Positions 1 to 8,571 of a stretch of DNA of 45,435 bases are shown piece by piece. Numbering within the stretch: position 1 is the stretch's first letter; every line of letters starts with the position of its first letter. The stretch lies in contig JAEWLW010000087.1 of the NCBI GenBank assembly GCA_023457355.1, positions 1 through 45,435 of the forward strand. The letters are read 5' to 3'. The notes beneath the pieces are model-generated. The model made no database searches, was not told where the DNA came from, and worked only from the letters and a program-made list of their open reading frames with translations. A program made the position numbers and the translations under genes. The DNA comes from Bacillota bacterium (lineage in GTDB: Bacteria > Bacillota > Clostridia > Oscillospirales > Ruminococcaceae).

Positions 1-321
1 GCTAATTTCGCGTCTGACTGTGTTAAAAAACAGCCATAAGCGCCAGCTTTATGCCCGCTTTTTGCCTTGTCAGCCACAAAATTCTCTCGCCGTTAACCCG
101 CCCCTGAATTAATCAGAGGCTCCCTAAATATCTGACGACTGAAAGCGGCCTGTTTGCGCCCGGCGTCGGTGCTTTTCCGGGCGGCAGCCTGGGCGTTTCC
201 TTAACCATATCCTGCTCAATTTATTTTCGCAATCGAATTCGTATAAAACGTACCCGATGGACGTTCGGGTTCCACCGTCTGTTCTTGGCGGGGAGCACCA
301 ATCAGCAAAGAAGGAAGAACT
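1..321. other. Intergenic region upstream of ecfA1
   Basis: No convincing gene is seen here; all frames carry frequent stops. Positions 101-119 hold an imperfect AT-centred palindrome (CCCCTGA-ATTAA-TCAGAGG), and positions 254-270 hold a short hairpin (CCCGA...TCGGG). A TATAAA sequence at about 242-247 could be a -10 element but has no good -35 partner. In many Bacillota rplQ precedes ecfA1, but its 3' end is not recognisable here. The ribosome-binding site of ecfA1 (GAAGGAAG) lies at the end of the region. Confidence 0.5.
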
Positions 322-1176
322 ATGGAGAACATTATCAGCGCTCAGGAACTGGTTTTTGCCTATCCCGGCGAGCGTGAGGCTGCGCTGGACAGGGTGAGCC
401 TGGCCGTGCGGCAGGGAGAAATGGTGGCGGTGCTCGGGCATAACGGCTCGGGCAAATCGACCTTTGCCAAGCATTTAAACGCTATTTTGCTGCCGCAGGG
501 CGGCGTGTGCTATGTCGGCGGCATCAACACCGCCGATGAGGACAGGCTGCTGGATTTGCGGCGCATGGCGGGCATGGTGTTTCAAAACCCCGATAACCAG
601 ATTGTCGCCACCATTGTTGAAGAAGACGTGGCCTTCGGGCTTGAAAACCTCGGCGTGCCCCCCGGTGAGATTCGGCAGCGGGTGGATGAGGCGCTTAAAG
701 AGGTGGGCATGTATGATTATCGCCTGCATGCCCCGCACCAGCTTTCGGGCGGGCAAAAGCAGCGCATCGCCATCGCGGGCATTATTGCGATGATGCCTAA
801 ACTGATCATCCTCGACGAGCCGACCGCCATGCTGGACCCGCGCGGCCGCGAAGAGGTTATGGAGACCATTACGCGGCTAAACCGCGATTTTGGCGTGACG
901 ATTATTCTGATCACGCACTATATGGATGAAGCCGCCGTCTGCCAGCGCGTGGTGGTGATGGACGACGGCAAGGTGCTGCTGGATGATACCCCTAAAGTGG
1001 TGTTTTCACACGTCGCGCTGCTAAAGCAGGTCGGGCTCGATGTGCCGCAGGCCACCGAAATCGTCTACGAGCTGCGCCGCAGCGGCATTGACCTGCCCAA
1101 GGACATCATCACCGACGAAGAATGTGTCGAAGCGCTGGCGCGGCTGCTTTCGGCGGCAAAGGGGGCAAAAGCATGA
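322..1176 (+). CDS. ecfA1: Energy-coupling factor transporter ATPase EcfA1
   Basis: This is one of the two ABC ATPases that power the shared ECF vitamin-uptake module at the cytoplasmic membrane, as a heterodimer with EcfA2 bound to EcfT. Visible motifs are Walker A GHNGSGKST (residues 39-47), the Q-loop context VFQNPDNQ, the ABC signature LSGGQKQR and Walker B LIILDEPTAMLDP, followed by the H-loop LITHYMDEA. The VFQNPDNQ stretch and the 284-residue length are typical of EcfA1/CbiO. The ATG start is preceded by GAAGGAAG. The gene overlaps ecfA2 by ATGA, so the two are translationally coupled. With EcfA2 and EcfT it probably serves several substrate subunits, including the two BioY proteins encoded elsewhere in this window (an inference from the group II ECF architecture). 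Confidence 0.95.
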   Translation: MENIISAQELVFAYPGEREAALDRVSLAVRQGEMVAVLGHNGSGKSTFAKHLNAILLPQGGVCYVGGINTADEDRLLDLRRMAGMVFQNPDNQIVATIVEEDVAFGLENLGVPPGEIRQRVDEALKEVGMYDYRLHAPHQLSGGQKQRIAIAGIIAMMPKLIILDEPTAMLDPRGREEVMETITRLNRDFGVTIILITHYMDEAAVCQRVVVMDDGKVLLDDTPKVVFSHVALLKQVGLDVPQATEIVYELRRSGIDLPKDIITDEECVEALARLLSAAKGAKA

Positions 1177-2042
1177 TTGCGGTAAAAGCCGACCACGTCA
1201 GCTATGTCTATTCCCCCGGAACGCCGTTCCAGAAGGTTGCGGTGGACGATTTTTCGCTGGAGATTGAAGCGGGCGATTTTGTCGGGGTCATCGGGCACAC
1301 CGGTTCGGGCAAATCAACGTTTATCCAGCATTTAAACGGCCTTTTGCGCCCAACCTCCGGCAGTGTTTCAATTTTGGGGCGGGATATCTGGGCAGACCCA
1401 AAAAAAATCCGTGAATTCCGTTTTCTTGTGGGGCTGGTGTTCCAATACCCCGAGTATCAGCTTTTTGAGGAGACGGTGGCAAAGGATATTGCCTTTGGCC
1501 CGACAAACATGGGGCTCTCCGCCGCTGAAATCAACGACCGCGTTTACGAGGCTGCCGGATTTGTCGGCCTTGACCCCGACGTGATGGAAAAATCACCGTT
1601 TGAGCTTTCGGGCGGGCAGAAGCGCCGCGTTGCGATCGCGGGCGTGCTGGCCATGCGCCCCAAGGTGCTGATTCTCGACGAGCCCACCGCAGGGCTGGAC
1701 CCCAAGGGGCGTGAGCAGATTTTCGGCCAGATAAAGGAATATCACCAAAAAACCGGCAGCACGGTGCTGCTGGTCTCGCACAGCATGGAGGATGTGGCGC
1801 GGTACGCCGAAAAGGTGCTGGTGGTCAACGACGCCAAGCTGTTTGCTTACGGCACGGTGAAAGAAGTGTTTTCGCGCACCGACGAACTGGTGAACATGGG
1901 CCTTGCGGCGCCGCAGGTGACGAAGATTTTTATGGCGCTTAAAAAGCAGGGTTTTGACGTCAGCACTCAGGTCTATACGGTGGAGGCCGCACGCCGTGAG
2001 CTGCTGCGCGCGCTGGGAAGGGCGGGTGGCAAGGATGCTTAA
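1173..2042 (+). CDS. ecfA2: Energy-coupling factor transporter ATPase EcfA2
   Basis: This is the second ABC ATPase of the ECF module and pairs with EcfA1 to hydrolyse ATP and drive toppling of substrate subunits through EcfT. Walker A is GHTGSGKST (residues 41-49). The VFQYPEYQLFEETV stretch is characteristic of EcfA2, followed by the signature LSGGQKRR, Walker B LILDEPTAGLDP and the H-loop VSHSMEDVA. The reading frame extends upstream, but the ATG in the ATGA overlap with ecfA1 gives a 289-residue protein starting MIAVKADHVSY, the normal family start. Its 3' end overlaps ecfT by 8 bp. Tight overlaps through ecfA1-ecfA2-ecfT indicate one operon with fixed stoichiometry. Confidence 0.95.
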   Translation: MIAVKADHVSYVYSPGTPFQKVAVDDFSLEIEAGDFVGVIGHTGSGKSTFIQHLNGLLRPTSGSVSILGRDIWADPKKIREFRFLVGLVFQYPEYQLFEETVAKDIAFGPTNMGLSAAEINDRVYEAAGFVGLDPDVMEKSPFELSGGQKRRVAIAGVLAMRPKVLILDEPTAGLDPKGREQIFGQIKEYHQKTGSTVLLVSHSMEDVARYAEKVLVVNDAKLFAYGTVKEVFSRTDELVNMGLAAPQVTKIFMALKKQGFDVSTQVYTVEAARRELLRALGRAGGKDA

Positions 2043-2847
2043 AGATATCACTATCGGCCAGTATTTTCCGGGGAATTCCGTTTTGCACCGGCTTGACCCG
2101 CGCATGAAAATTATTATGACCATGTGCTATATCACGGCGCTGTTTCTCGCAAGCAATATGGCGGGGCTGCTGCTTTGTGCCGCGCTGGGGTTGGCGGGTT
2201 ATCTTATTTCGGGTATTCCGCTGGTGATGGTCAAAAACAGCCTTAAGCCCGTCGTGCCGATCATTCTGTTCACCGCCGTGCTCAATATGATTTTTGTCGA
2301 AGGCACGCCGCTCTTTCAACTGTGGATTATCAAAATTACGCGCGAGGGCGTGCTGCTGGCGGTGCTGATGGTGGTGCGCATCATCTGCCTGATTGCGGGC
2401 ACGTCGCTCTTAACTTATACCACGTCGCCCATCGCGCTCACCGACGCGATTGAGCGGCTGCTTTCGCCGCTGAAAAAGCTGCGCGTTCCGGTGCATGAGC
2501 TGGCCATGATGATGACCATTGCGCTGCGCTTTATTCCGACGCTGATTGAAGAAACGGACAAAATTATGTCGGCGCAGAAGGCGCGCGGCGCGGATATGGA
2601 ATCCGGCGGGCTGATTGACCGCGCCAAAGCGCTGATCCCCATCCTGATTCCGCTGTTTGTTTCATCCTTCCGGCGGGCGGACGAGCTGGCGCTGGCGATG
2701 GAGTGCCGCTGCTATCACGGCGACGAAGGCCGCACCCGCATGAAGCAGCTGAAATATGCCCCGCGTGATTTTGGCGCATTGGGGTTTTCGCTGTTTACGA
2801 TGGGGCTGGTGATTGCCCTGAACTTTATCTTCCCCTCTATGTACTGA
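2035..2847 (+). CDS. ecfT: Energy-coupling factor transporter transmembrane protein EcfT
   Basis: This is the integral membrane scaffold of the ECF transporter. It links the EcfA1/EcfA2 ATPases to interchangeable substrate-binding proteins. The product of 270 residues opens with the family-typical GQYFPGNSVLHRLDPRMK, followed by several hydrophobic helices and a long cytosolic coupling region. The two short Arg-centred coupling motifs are visible as KARGAD and ECRCYHG. I chose the ATG inside the 3' end of ecfA2 because it gives the canonical start, whereas the open frame upstream is only the out-of-frame tail of ecfA2. No substrate (S) subunit is adjacent, which fits a group II module that is shared by distant S proteins such as the BioY proteins here. 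Confidence 0.93.
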   Translation: MLKDITIGQYFPGNSVLHRLDPRMKIIMTMCYITALFLASNMAGLLLCAALGLAGYLISGIPLVMVKNSLKPVVPIILFTAVLNMIFVEGTPLFQLWIIKITREGVLLAVLMVVRIICLIAGTSLLTYTTSPIALTDAIERLLSPLKKLRVPVHELAMMMTIALRFIPTLIEETDKIMSAQKARGADMESGGLIDRAKALIPILIPLFVSSFRRADELALAMECRCYHGDEGRTRMKQLKYAPRDFGALGFSLFTMGLVIALNFIFPSMY

Positions 2848-2963
2848 AAATTTGTTTTGGGGGCCTGGGGGAATCCGCGCTTTGTATTTCCCCGCTGAAA
2901 TTTCTGACGCCCCGTACATGTGGCGGCAGTGCTCAAAGCCTTGCATAGCGTCCGTTCAATGAA

Positions 2964-3084
2964 GGACATTTTTTAAGTTCCCAACTTCGGGCAATTCTTC
3001 GGGAAAAGCGCGCCATTGCGCCGACATGCTGTCGGTGAGTTCCCTGTTGTTATTGGCTTTTAAGAAGCGCCCTGAAACGCTTTC
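2964..3084 (+). repeat. Dispersed intergenic repeat, copy 1
   Basis: This stretch shares an ordered set of blocks with positions 45101-45220 and, on the opposite strand, 39841-39923: a 5' TTCTTAA-like start, a middle block AAAGCG...GCG.TGAC, then GAGTTCCC, a GTT-rich stretch and a terminal CTTTTAAGAAGCGCCC. It fills most of the gap between ecfT and truA. It encodes no plausible protein and behaves like a small mobile or structured intergenic repeat. The copies are diverged, so the assignment rests on block order by eye. Confidence 0.55.
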
Positions 3085-3091
3085 ATTTTCA

Positions 3092-3119
3092 TTGTTTTAT
3101 CGCAGTTTAGTATTAGAAT
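3092..3119 (+). promoter_or_regulatory. Possible promoter for truA
   Basis: TTGTTT and TAGAAT are separated by 16 bp, placing a transcription start about 12 nt before the truA start codon. The -35 is weak and truA could also be read through from ecfT, so this is only a candidate. Confidence 0.35.
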
Positions 3120-3137
3120 GAGCCAAGAGGTGTTATT

Positions 3138-3911
3138 TTGCGTAATTTACTGGTGACGCTGCGCTTTGACGGCAGAGCGTTCTGCGGCTGGCAGGTGCAG
3201 AAAAACGCCCCCACCGTCATGCAGGCCTTTCAGGATGCGCTGGAAGCGGTCTTAAAACACCGCCCCGACGTAAAGGGCTGCTCCCGTACCGATTCAGGGG
3301 TCAGTGCCGCGATGTATTGTGTGTCGTTTTGTACCGATAGCCGCATTCCCTGCGAACGGCTGGTGCCGGCCTTGAATGTCAAGCTGCCGCCGACAATTGC
3401 GGCAACCGCCTGCCGTGAGGTGCCGCCGGATTTCCATGCGCGTTATTCCTGCAAGGGCAAACGCTATTGCTATCGCATTTTGAATACGCCGGTTCGCAAC
3501 CCCTTTTACGAGGGGTTGGCGTTGCACATTCCATACCGGCTGGAGGTCGATTTTCTGCACGCGCAGGCGCGCCAGCTTGTCGGCACCTTCGATTTCGCCG
3601 CCTTTCAAAACAGCGGTTCGTCGGTTGCGGATACCGTTCGCACGATGTTCGACACCTCTGTGGTGCGCCGCGGCGAATTGATTGAGTTTTCAGTTTCGGG
3701 CGACGGCTTTCTCTACAACATGGTGCGCATTATGGCCGGGACGCTGTTGGATATCGCACAGGGCAGTCTGGTGCCGGATTCTATCCCCGCCATTATTGCA
3801 TCGCACAACCGCAGCCGCGCGGGCATGACAGCCCCGGCGCGCGGGCTGATGCTGATGGAGGTCTTTTATGACGACTTTTTTCCGGTGGCGTTACAACCGA
3901 CGCCTGAATAA
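3138..3911 (+). CDS. truA: tRNA pseudouridine(38-40) synthase TruA
   Basis: TruA isomerises uridines 38, 39 and 40 in the anticodon stem-loop of many tRNAs. The 257-residue length is normal. The catalytic motif GCSRTDSGVSA carries the nucleophilic aspartate at residue 52. The N-terminal YDGR-like strand (LRFDGRAFCGWQ) and the C-terminal NMVRIMAG block are typical of the family. The start is TTG, seven bases after the Shine-Dalgarno AAGAGG; no ATG fits as well. Location directly after ecfT matches the widespread Bacillota order ecfA1-ecfA2-ecfT-truA, although here a 290-bp gap containing a repeat intervenes, so truA may have its own promoter. Confidence 0.94.
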   Translation: MRNLLVTLRFDGRAFCGWQVQKNAPTVMQAFQDALEAVLKHRPDVKGCSRTDSGVSAAMYCVSFCTDSRIPCERLVPALNVKLPPTIAATACREVPPDFHARYSCKGKRYCYRILNTPVRNPFYEGLALHIPYRLEVDFLHAQARQLVGTFDFAAFQNSGSSVADTVRTMFDTSVVRRGELIEFSVSGDGFLYNMVRIMAGTLLDIAQGSLVPDSIPAIIASHNRSRAGMTAPARGLMLMEVFYDDFFPVALQPTPE

Positions 3912-3978
3912 GCAAAAAGCGGGATGAAACAGGCGGTAACGCGATGGCGGCTTAATATTCTTCAAGGGAGGCGCAGGC

Positions 3979-5136
3979 GTGGGCAAAACCACCGATTTTG
4001 AGAAAGAACGCAAAAAATATGGTTTTAGAAAAACGGTGCGGCGGTTGTTTGCGGTGGCGCTGGTCACGGCGGTAGCGGTTGTTCTGTACGCGCTGCGCTT
4101 TGATATTGCCTCACAGGGATTTGGTGTGCTGCTGTCGGATACGGTGGCGATGCTGTTTGACCAGACGGGTTACCCGGTCGACATTACGTCGGAGCCGTTG
4201 CAGCTTACTTCGGTGGGGCGCCGCGCCGTGCTGGTAACCCAAAACGCGCTCACCATTTATAATCAGGCGGGCAAACAGGTGATCGACGAACGCACGGCGG
4301 GCAAAAATACGATTGCAGTATCGGCCGGGCGCTACCTGCTAACTTATGCGCGCGGTGGCTACGATTTAGAAGTGCGCTCCGGCGAGACGGTGGTTTTTTC
4401 CCACCGGTTTGACTATCCGATCTACACGGCCGCCATTGCGCCCACCGGTGCCTGTGCGGTTTCTACTGCGGCCTTGGGCGATCAGTCGCAGGTTATTGTT
4501 TACGATTCCAACTATGCGCAGCAATTTTTGTGGGTATCTGCCGAGCGGATTATCTATAATCTGGCCCTTGACAGGGACGCGCGTTATATTGCGGTGGGCG
4601 GCATTGGCCTCAACGGCGGCACGCTGGAATCGGTCGTGAACACTTTTGAGATTTCGACCGGTCAGGAACGCTGTACACATGTGCTTTCCAACGAGCTTTT
4701 GCTGGCGCTGTGGCTATCCGACGGGGTGGAGGCCACCGCCATCACCGACCGGGCGGTGCATTATCTTTCCGCCATAAGCGGCAAGGAAAAAAGCTATTCA
4801 TTATCCAACGAGCATATTGCAGCTTATGATATTGCCGCGGACGGAGCCGTGGCACTGGCTGTCGGCGATTATGAATCCGCCCATACGGTGCGGTTGGTGC
4901 TGCTGGACCAGAACGCTGCACCGATGGCGCAGGGAAGCTTTGATTACCACATTAAAAGTCTGCATTTTTATGACGGTGGATTACTGGCTTTTTTAGGCGA
5001 CCGGGTTGTGCGTTTTAACATGCAGCTGCAAAAGGAGGAAGTCACCGAAACGCCGGATGCGCTTTATGCGCAGGTGATTGGAAAGAGACTTTATTATGCA
5101 ACCATGCAGCAGATTAACCACGCCGCCATAAGATAG
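3979..5136 (+). CDS. DUF5711 family protein (membrane-anchored, beta-propeller-like)
   Basis: The protein has 385 residues. A short basic cytosolic N-terminus is followed by one hydrophobic segment (about residues 24-41, RLFAVALVTAVAVVLYAL), then a long extracytoplasmic region of repeating beta-strand units (for example AVLVTQNALTIYNQAGKQV, YPIYTAAIAPTGACAV). This looks like a beta-propeller and matches my memory of DUF5711 in clostridia. Molecular function is unknown. The start is GTG behind AAGGGAGG. It sits 67 bp after truA and 92 bp before the CvpA-like gene, suggesting co-transcription. The surface-exposed propeller suggests a scaffold role, but nothing in the sequence proves this. Confidence 0.75.
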   Translation: MGKTTDFEKERKKYGFRKTVRRLFAVALVTAVAVVLYALRFDIASQGFGVLLSDTVAMLFDQTGYPVDITSEPLQLTSVGRRAVLVTQNALTIYNQAGKQVIDERTAGKNTIAVSAGRYLLTYARGGYDLEVRSGETVVFSHRFDYPIYTAAIAPTGACAVSTAALGDQSQVIVYDSNYAQQFLWVSAERIIYNLALDRDARYIAVGGIGLNGGTLESVVNTFEISTGQERCTHVLSNELLLALWLSDGVEATAITDRAVHYLSAISGKEKSYSLSNEHIAAYDIAADGAVALAVGDYESAHTVRLVLLDQNAAPMAQGSFDYHIKSLHFYDGGLLAFLGDRVVRFNMQLQKEEVTETPDALYAQVIGKRLYYATMQQINHAAIR

Positions 5137-5228
5137 GATTAAGAAAGAATGCGCTTTTAGGCGGTGCAGGTCACTGGAGCGGCCTTGGGCAGGAAGCCGT
5201 TATGCGCGGGGGAAAGGGGAAAATTGGA

Positions 5229-5954
5229 ATGCCGTGGATTTTGGATGCGCTGACGGTGGGAATTATAGCTGCTTTTGCTATTTCTTCCTATCGAAAGGGC
5301 TTTTTAAACACCATCGTCGTACTGCTTGGTTCGCTGGGCGCCATGTTTATTGCGCTTACCTATAGCGAGCCGGCGGCGGAGGTTCTTTATCAGCAGTTCT
5401 TTTATGAAAAAATTTCCGCCATGGTGGCACAACATCTTGGCTCGTTCACCGCCGCCGATGCGGCCGCCTTCGCCAAGAATATCGAAGACATGGCGGGCGA
5501 GCTGCCTGCTATATTTTCATCGGCGCTCCAGTCAGAGCTGGGCGTTTATGTCGGGCAGTGGTACCAGCAACTGGCCAACAGCGACGCCGCGACGGTAACC
5601 GCCACCATAACCAATACGGTTATAGGGCCGCTTGCCATCGGACTGCTGCGTGTTGTGGTATTCTTTATTATGTTCAGCCTGTTGATGATGCTGGTTAATA
5701 CGGTGGCAGGTCTTTTAAAAACTGTCAATCATTTACCGCTTATCGGCCCGTTTAATGAGCTTCTCGGAGGGGTATTGGGCGCAATACAGGGTATGCTGTA
5801 TGTGTTCGTGATTTCGGCTGCGCTGTGGTTTTTAATTTCAGCCTCGGGCGGCCAGTTTGGCCCCGTTTCAACCGCGATGATTGAAAAGACACTGGTTTTC
5901 AAACGTTTTTACATGGCTGGGCCCTGGGTGAATTCGGCGATAAAACTCATTTAA
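5229..5954 (+). CDS. CvpA family membrane protein
   Basis: This is an integral membrane protein of about 241 residues with the CvpA arrangement. The first helix (ILDALTVGIIAAFAISSY) is followed by the motif RKGF and a second helix (NTIVVLLGSLGAMFIAL). A soluble insert comes next, then two C-terminal helices including the conserved segment around LPLIGPFNELLGGVLGAIQG. CvpA proteins were first linked to colicin V production; in Gram-positives the role is unclear, with suggested involvement in envelope integrity. I chose the ATG at 5229 because the family starts just before the first helix; an in-frame ATG at 5202 adding nine residues is also possible. Confidence 0.82.
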   Translation: MPWILDALTVGIIAAFAISSYRKGFLNTIVVLLGSLGAMFIALTYSEPAAEVLYQQFFYEKISAMVAQHLGSFTAADAAAFAKNIEDMAGELPAIFSSALQSELGVYVGQWYQQLANSDAATVTATITNTVIGPLAIGLLRVVVFFIMFSLLMMLVNTVAGLLKTVNHLPLIGPFNELLGGVLGAIQGMLYVFVISAALWFLISASGGQFGPVSTAMIEKTLVFKRFYMAGPWVNSAIKLI

Positions 5955-6060
5955 ATGCGAAAAATGTCAAAGCCGGCTTCATAGCCAGTTCACAACTGTT
6001 TGATAAAATAAGAATCATTCTTTACCCATATAAAATTCCACAAAACCGGGGTGATATCCA

Positions 6061-8364
6061 ATGAATATGCTGTGCAGCCGCTGTAAGCAGCGAATGGCTA
6101 TGATATTTGTCAGCAAAATAGAAAACGGGCAGCCCGTCAACGAAGGCTACTGCATTCAGTGTGCCCGTGAGCTTCATATTCCACAGGTGCAGGAAATGAT
6201 CGACAAGCTGGGCATGTCTGAGGACGACATAGAGAATATTTCCGATCATATGAGTGAGCTCTTTGGCACCGAGGGCGATTTTGAACCGGGTGGCGCGATG
6301 CCAATACCCGGCTTTTTGCAAAATTTTATGACCTCTCTGACCGGCGGGGAAACCGCTCAGGAGCAGGATGACCACACGGAGTTGCTTGAAACCCCGCCGC
6401 CTGCAAAAAATACCCGGGAGCGGGAACGCCCCAGGCAGCGCGAAAAGGGGAAAGGCAGAAAATTTCTGGACCAGTATTGCGACGACCTGACCCAAAAGGC
6501 CAGAGATGGCAAGCTGGACCGCATTGTGGGACGCGACAAAGAAATTTACCGCGTCATGCAGATCTTAAACCGCCGCCAGAAAAACAACCCCTGTCTTATC
6601 GGTGAGCCGGGCGTGGGCAAAACCGCCATCGCCGAGGGCATCGCGCAGCGGCTGGCTGAAGGCAACGTGCCGCCCCGCCTGATGGATAAGCAGCTTTACC
6701 TGCTGGACCTTACCGCGCTGGTTGCGGGAACACAGTTCCGAGGCCAGTTTGAGAGCCGCGTCAAAGGGCTGGTGGAGGACATCAAGGCCGAAGGCAATGT
6801 GATTTTGTTCATCGACGAGGTGCACAACCTGATTGGTGCGGGCGATGCCGAGGGTTCGATGAACGCCGCGAACATCTTAAAGCCCGCCCTTTCGCGCGGG
6901 GAGATTCAGGTGATTGGCGCGACCACCTTCAACGAATACCGCAAGCACATTGAAAAGGATGCGGCCTTGGAACGCCGCTTTCAGCCGGTGACGGTCAACG
7001 AACCTTCCATTGATGAGACGGTGGCGGTACTGTCCGGCATCAAGAGCTACTATGAGGCGTTCCACCGCGTCAAGGTGTCGGATGAGGTTATCCGGCAGGC
7101 GGTGGAGATGAGTGAGCGCTATATCACCGACCGCTTTTTACCCGATAAGGCGATTGACCTGCTGGATGAGGCCTGTTCCTGCTGTACGCTTGATAACATA
7201 GAGCTTGCAGAGTATGAACAGAAAAACCGCGATTATGAGGACCTGCGCCGCAAGGAAGCGGAGATGACCCAGTCGCAGGAGATTGATTTTGCCAACCTCG
7301 CCCAGGTGCGCAGCGAATTGCTGCGGCTGGAGGCCGCCATTAAGGCGTTGGAACCGGTCGCGTTGGGCCGTGCTGTGACGGTGGATGACCTGGCGCGCGT
7401 CATTGAATTGTGGACCGGAATTCCGGCAGTCAAAATCAAAGAAAGTGAGCTGGCCAAGGTCTCTCAACTTGCCGACGAACTCAAAAAATATGTCATCGGC
7501 CAGGATGAAGCGGTTGAACTTGTCGCCGCAGCGGTACGCCGCACCCGCGTTCAGCTTTCCGACCGGCGGCGCCCTGCGTCGTTTATCTTTGTCGGCCCCA
7601 CCGGTGTGGGTAAAACCGAGCTGGTTAAGCGGCTGGCACAGGCGCTGTTTGACACCACCGAGCCGTTGATACGCATCGACATGAGCGAATATATGGAGAA
7701 GCACTCGGTCTCGCGCATTGTCGGTTCTCCACCCGGCTATGTCGGCTATGACGAGGCGGGCCAGCTCACCGAAAAGGTGCGCAGAAAGCCTTATTCGGTC
7801 GTGCTGTTTGACGAAATTGAAAAAGCGCACCCCGATGTTTTGAATATATTGTTGCAGATTCTCGACGAGGGGCGCATCACCGATGCGCAGGGTCGACGGG
7901 TGTCGTTTGAAAACACGGTCATCGTCATGACTTCCAATGCGGGTTCGAATATCAAAGGCGGTTCGGTCGGTTTTGACAAAGCACCCAACGAGGTCTCGCG
8001 CGACCGCGCGATGAAGGCCCTTTCAGACTTTTTACGGCCCGAATTTCTGGCCCGTATTGATGAGATTGTCGTGTTCAAAAACCTTCGCGTTGAGGATTTC
8101 AGGCGCATAGCCGCCCTGATGCTCGATGAAATTAAAAGCCCGCTCAAGCGCCGTGGCATCACGTTTGGCTATGACGATTCGGCACTTGAGTTGATCGCAC
8201 AGCGCGCGTTCGGGCAAAAGGCAGGGGCCAGAGATATCCGCCGGGTTATTCGCCGCGAGGTCGAAGACCCGCTGACCCGCCTGATTGTGGATTCCGGTGC
8301 GGATGTCCCCGTGCTGATCAGTGTGACGGCAAAAGATCATAAACTGACGCTGGTGACAGCGTAA
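6061..8364 (+). CDS. ClpE-like ATP-dependent Clp protease ATP-binding subunit
   Basis: This 767-residue class I Clp/Hsp100 unfoldase has two AAA+ modules. The N-terminus is a four-cysteine zinc-binding domain (C5-x2-C8 and C31-x2-C34), as in ClpE, not the double Clp-N repeat of ClpC. The first P-loop is GEPGVGKT (K187) and the second GPTGVGKT (K518). A short coiled region rich in Glu and Lys lies between them. The VGF tripeptide at 636-638 matches the ClpP-docking loop, so it probably feeds substrates to ClpP. No ctsR, mcsA or mcsB neighbours are present, and no clear CtsR operator is visible upstream. A 13-bp palindrome AAGAATCATTCTT sits just before the gene (about 6010-6022). Naming it ClpE rests on the zinc finger and is an inference. 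Confidence 0.9.
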   Translation: MNMLCSRCKQRMAMIFVSKIENGQPVNEGYCIQCARELHIPQVQEMIDKLGMSEDDIENISDHMSELFGTEGDFEPGGAMPIPGFLQNFMTSLTGGETAQEQDDHTELLETPPPAKNTRERERPRQREKGKGRKFLDQYCDDLTQKARDGKLDRIVGRDKEIYRVMQILNRRQKNNPCLIGEPGVGKTAIAEGIAQRLAEGNVPPRLMDKQLYLLDLTALVAGTQFRGQFESRVKGLVEDIKAEGNVILFIDEVHNLIGAGDAEGSMNAANILKPALSRGEIQVIGATTFNEYRKHIEKDAALERRFQPVTVNEPSIDETVAVLSGIKSYYEAFHRVKVSDEVIRQAVEMSERYITDRFLPDKAIDLLDEACSCCTLDNIELAEYEQKNRDYEDLRRKEAEMTQSQEIDFANLAQVRSELLRLEAAIKALEPVALGRAVTVDDLARVIELWTGIPAVKIKESELAKVSQLADELKKYVIGQDEAVELVAAAVRRTRVQLSDRRRPASFIFVGPTGVGKTELVKRLAQALFDTTEPLIRIDMSEYMEKHSVSRIVGSPPGYVGYDEAGQLTEKVRRKPYSVVLFDEIEKAHPDVLNILLQILDEGRITDAQGRRVSFENTVIVMTSNAGSNIKGGSVGFDKAPNEVSRDRAMKALSDFLRPEFLARIDEIVVFKNLRVEDFRRIAALMLDEIKSPLKRRGITFGYDDSALELIAQRAFGQKAGARDIRRVIRREVEDPLTRLIVDSGADVPVLISVTAKDHKLTLVTA

Positions 8365-8378
8365 ATAATATTCAACAG

Positions 8379-8416
8379 GGCCGGGGTGAAAAGCGTGTAC
8401 GCACTTCATCCCGGCC
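8379..8416 (+). terminator. Hairpin after the clpE-like gene
   Basis: GGCCGGG pairs with CCCGGCC (8379-8385 with 8410-8416), and inner pairing includes GGTGAA with TTCATC. No good T-run follows immediately, so termination strength is uncertain. The structure has a related partner at 8516-8548 on the other side of the long inverted repeat. Confidence 0.5.
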
Positions 8417-8420
8417 TTAG

Positions 8421-8509
8421 ATATTGTCAAAAGCGCATGCCACAAAAGCACCCCGCATCCGTTGTCGTTGGATTCGGGGTGCTTTTGTGGCATGCGCTTT
8501 TGACAATAT
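8421..8509. repeat. 35-bp perfect inverted repeat between convergent genes
   Basis: Positions 8421-8455 and 8475-8509 are perfect reverse complements over 35 bases. The 19-base centre adds four more pairs (ATCC with GGAT), giving a stem of nearly 40 bp. It lies between the convergent clpE-like gene and the MFS gene. It is flanked by two related weaker hairpins (8379-8416 and 8516-8548), each built on a GGGG...CATCCC theme. It could be a bidirectional terminator or the remnant of a miniature inverted-repeat element; no transposase is nearby. Confidence 0.9.
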
Positions 8510-8571
8510 GAGCGGGTGGGGGGATACAAGCGTATACTTTCATCCCACTCTCTGCGCTTAAGTGCGGCTGA

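Noticed and set aside
5955..6060. CtsR operator before the clpE-like gene
   Set aside because: Only one half-site-like GTCAAA is present and the tandem heptad repeat of CtsR boxes is missing.
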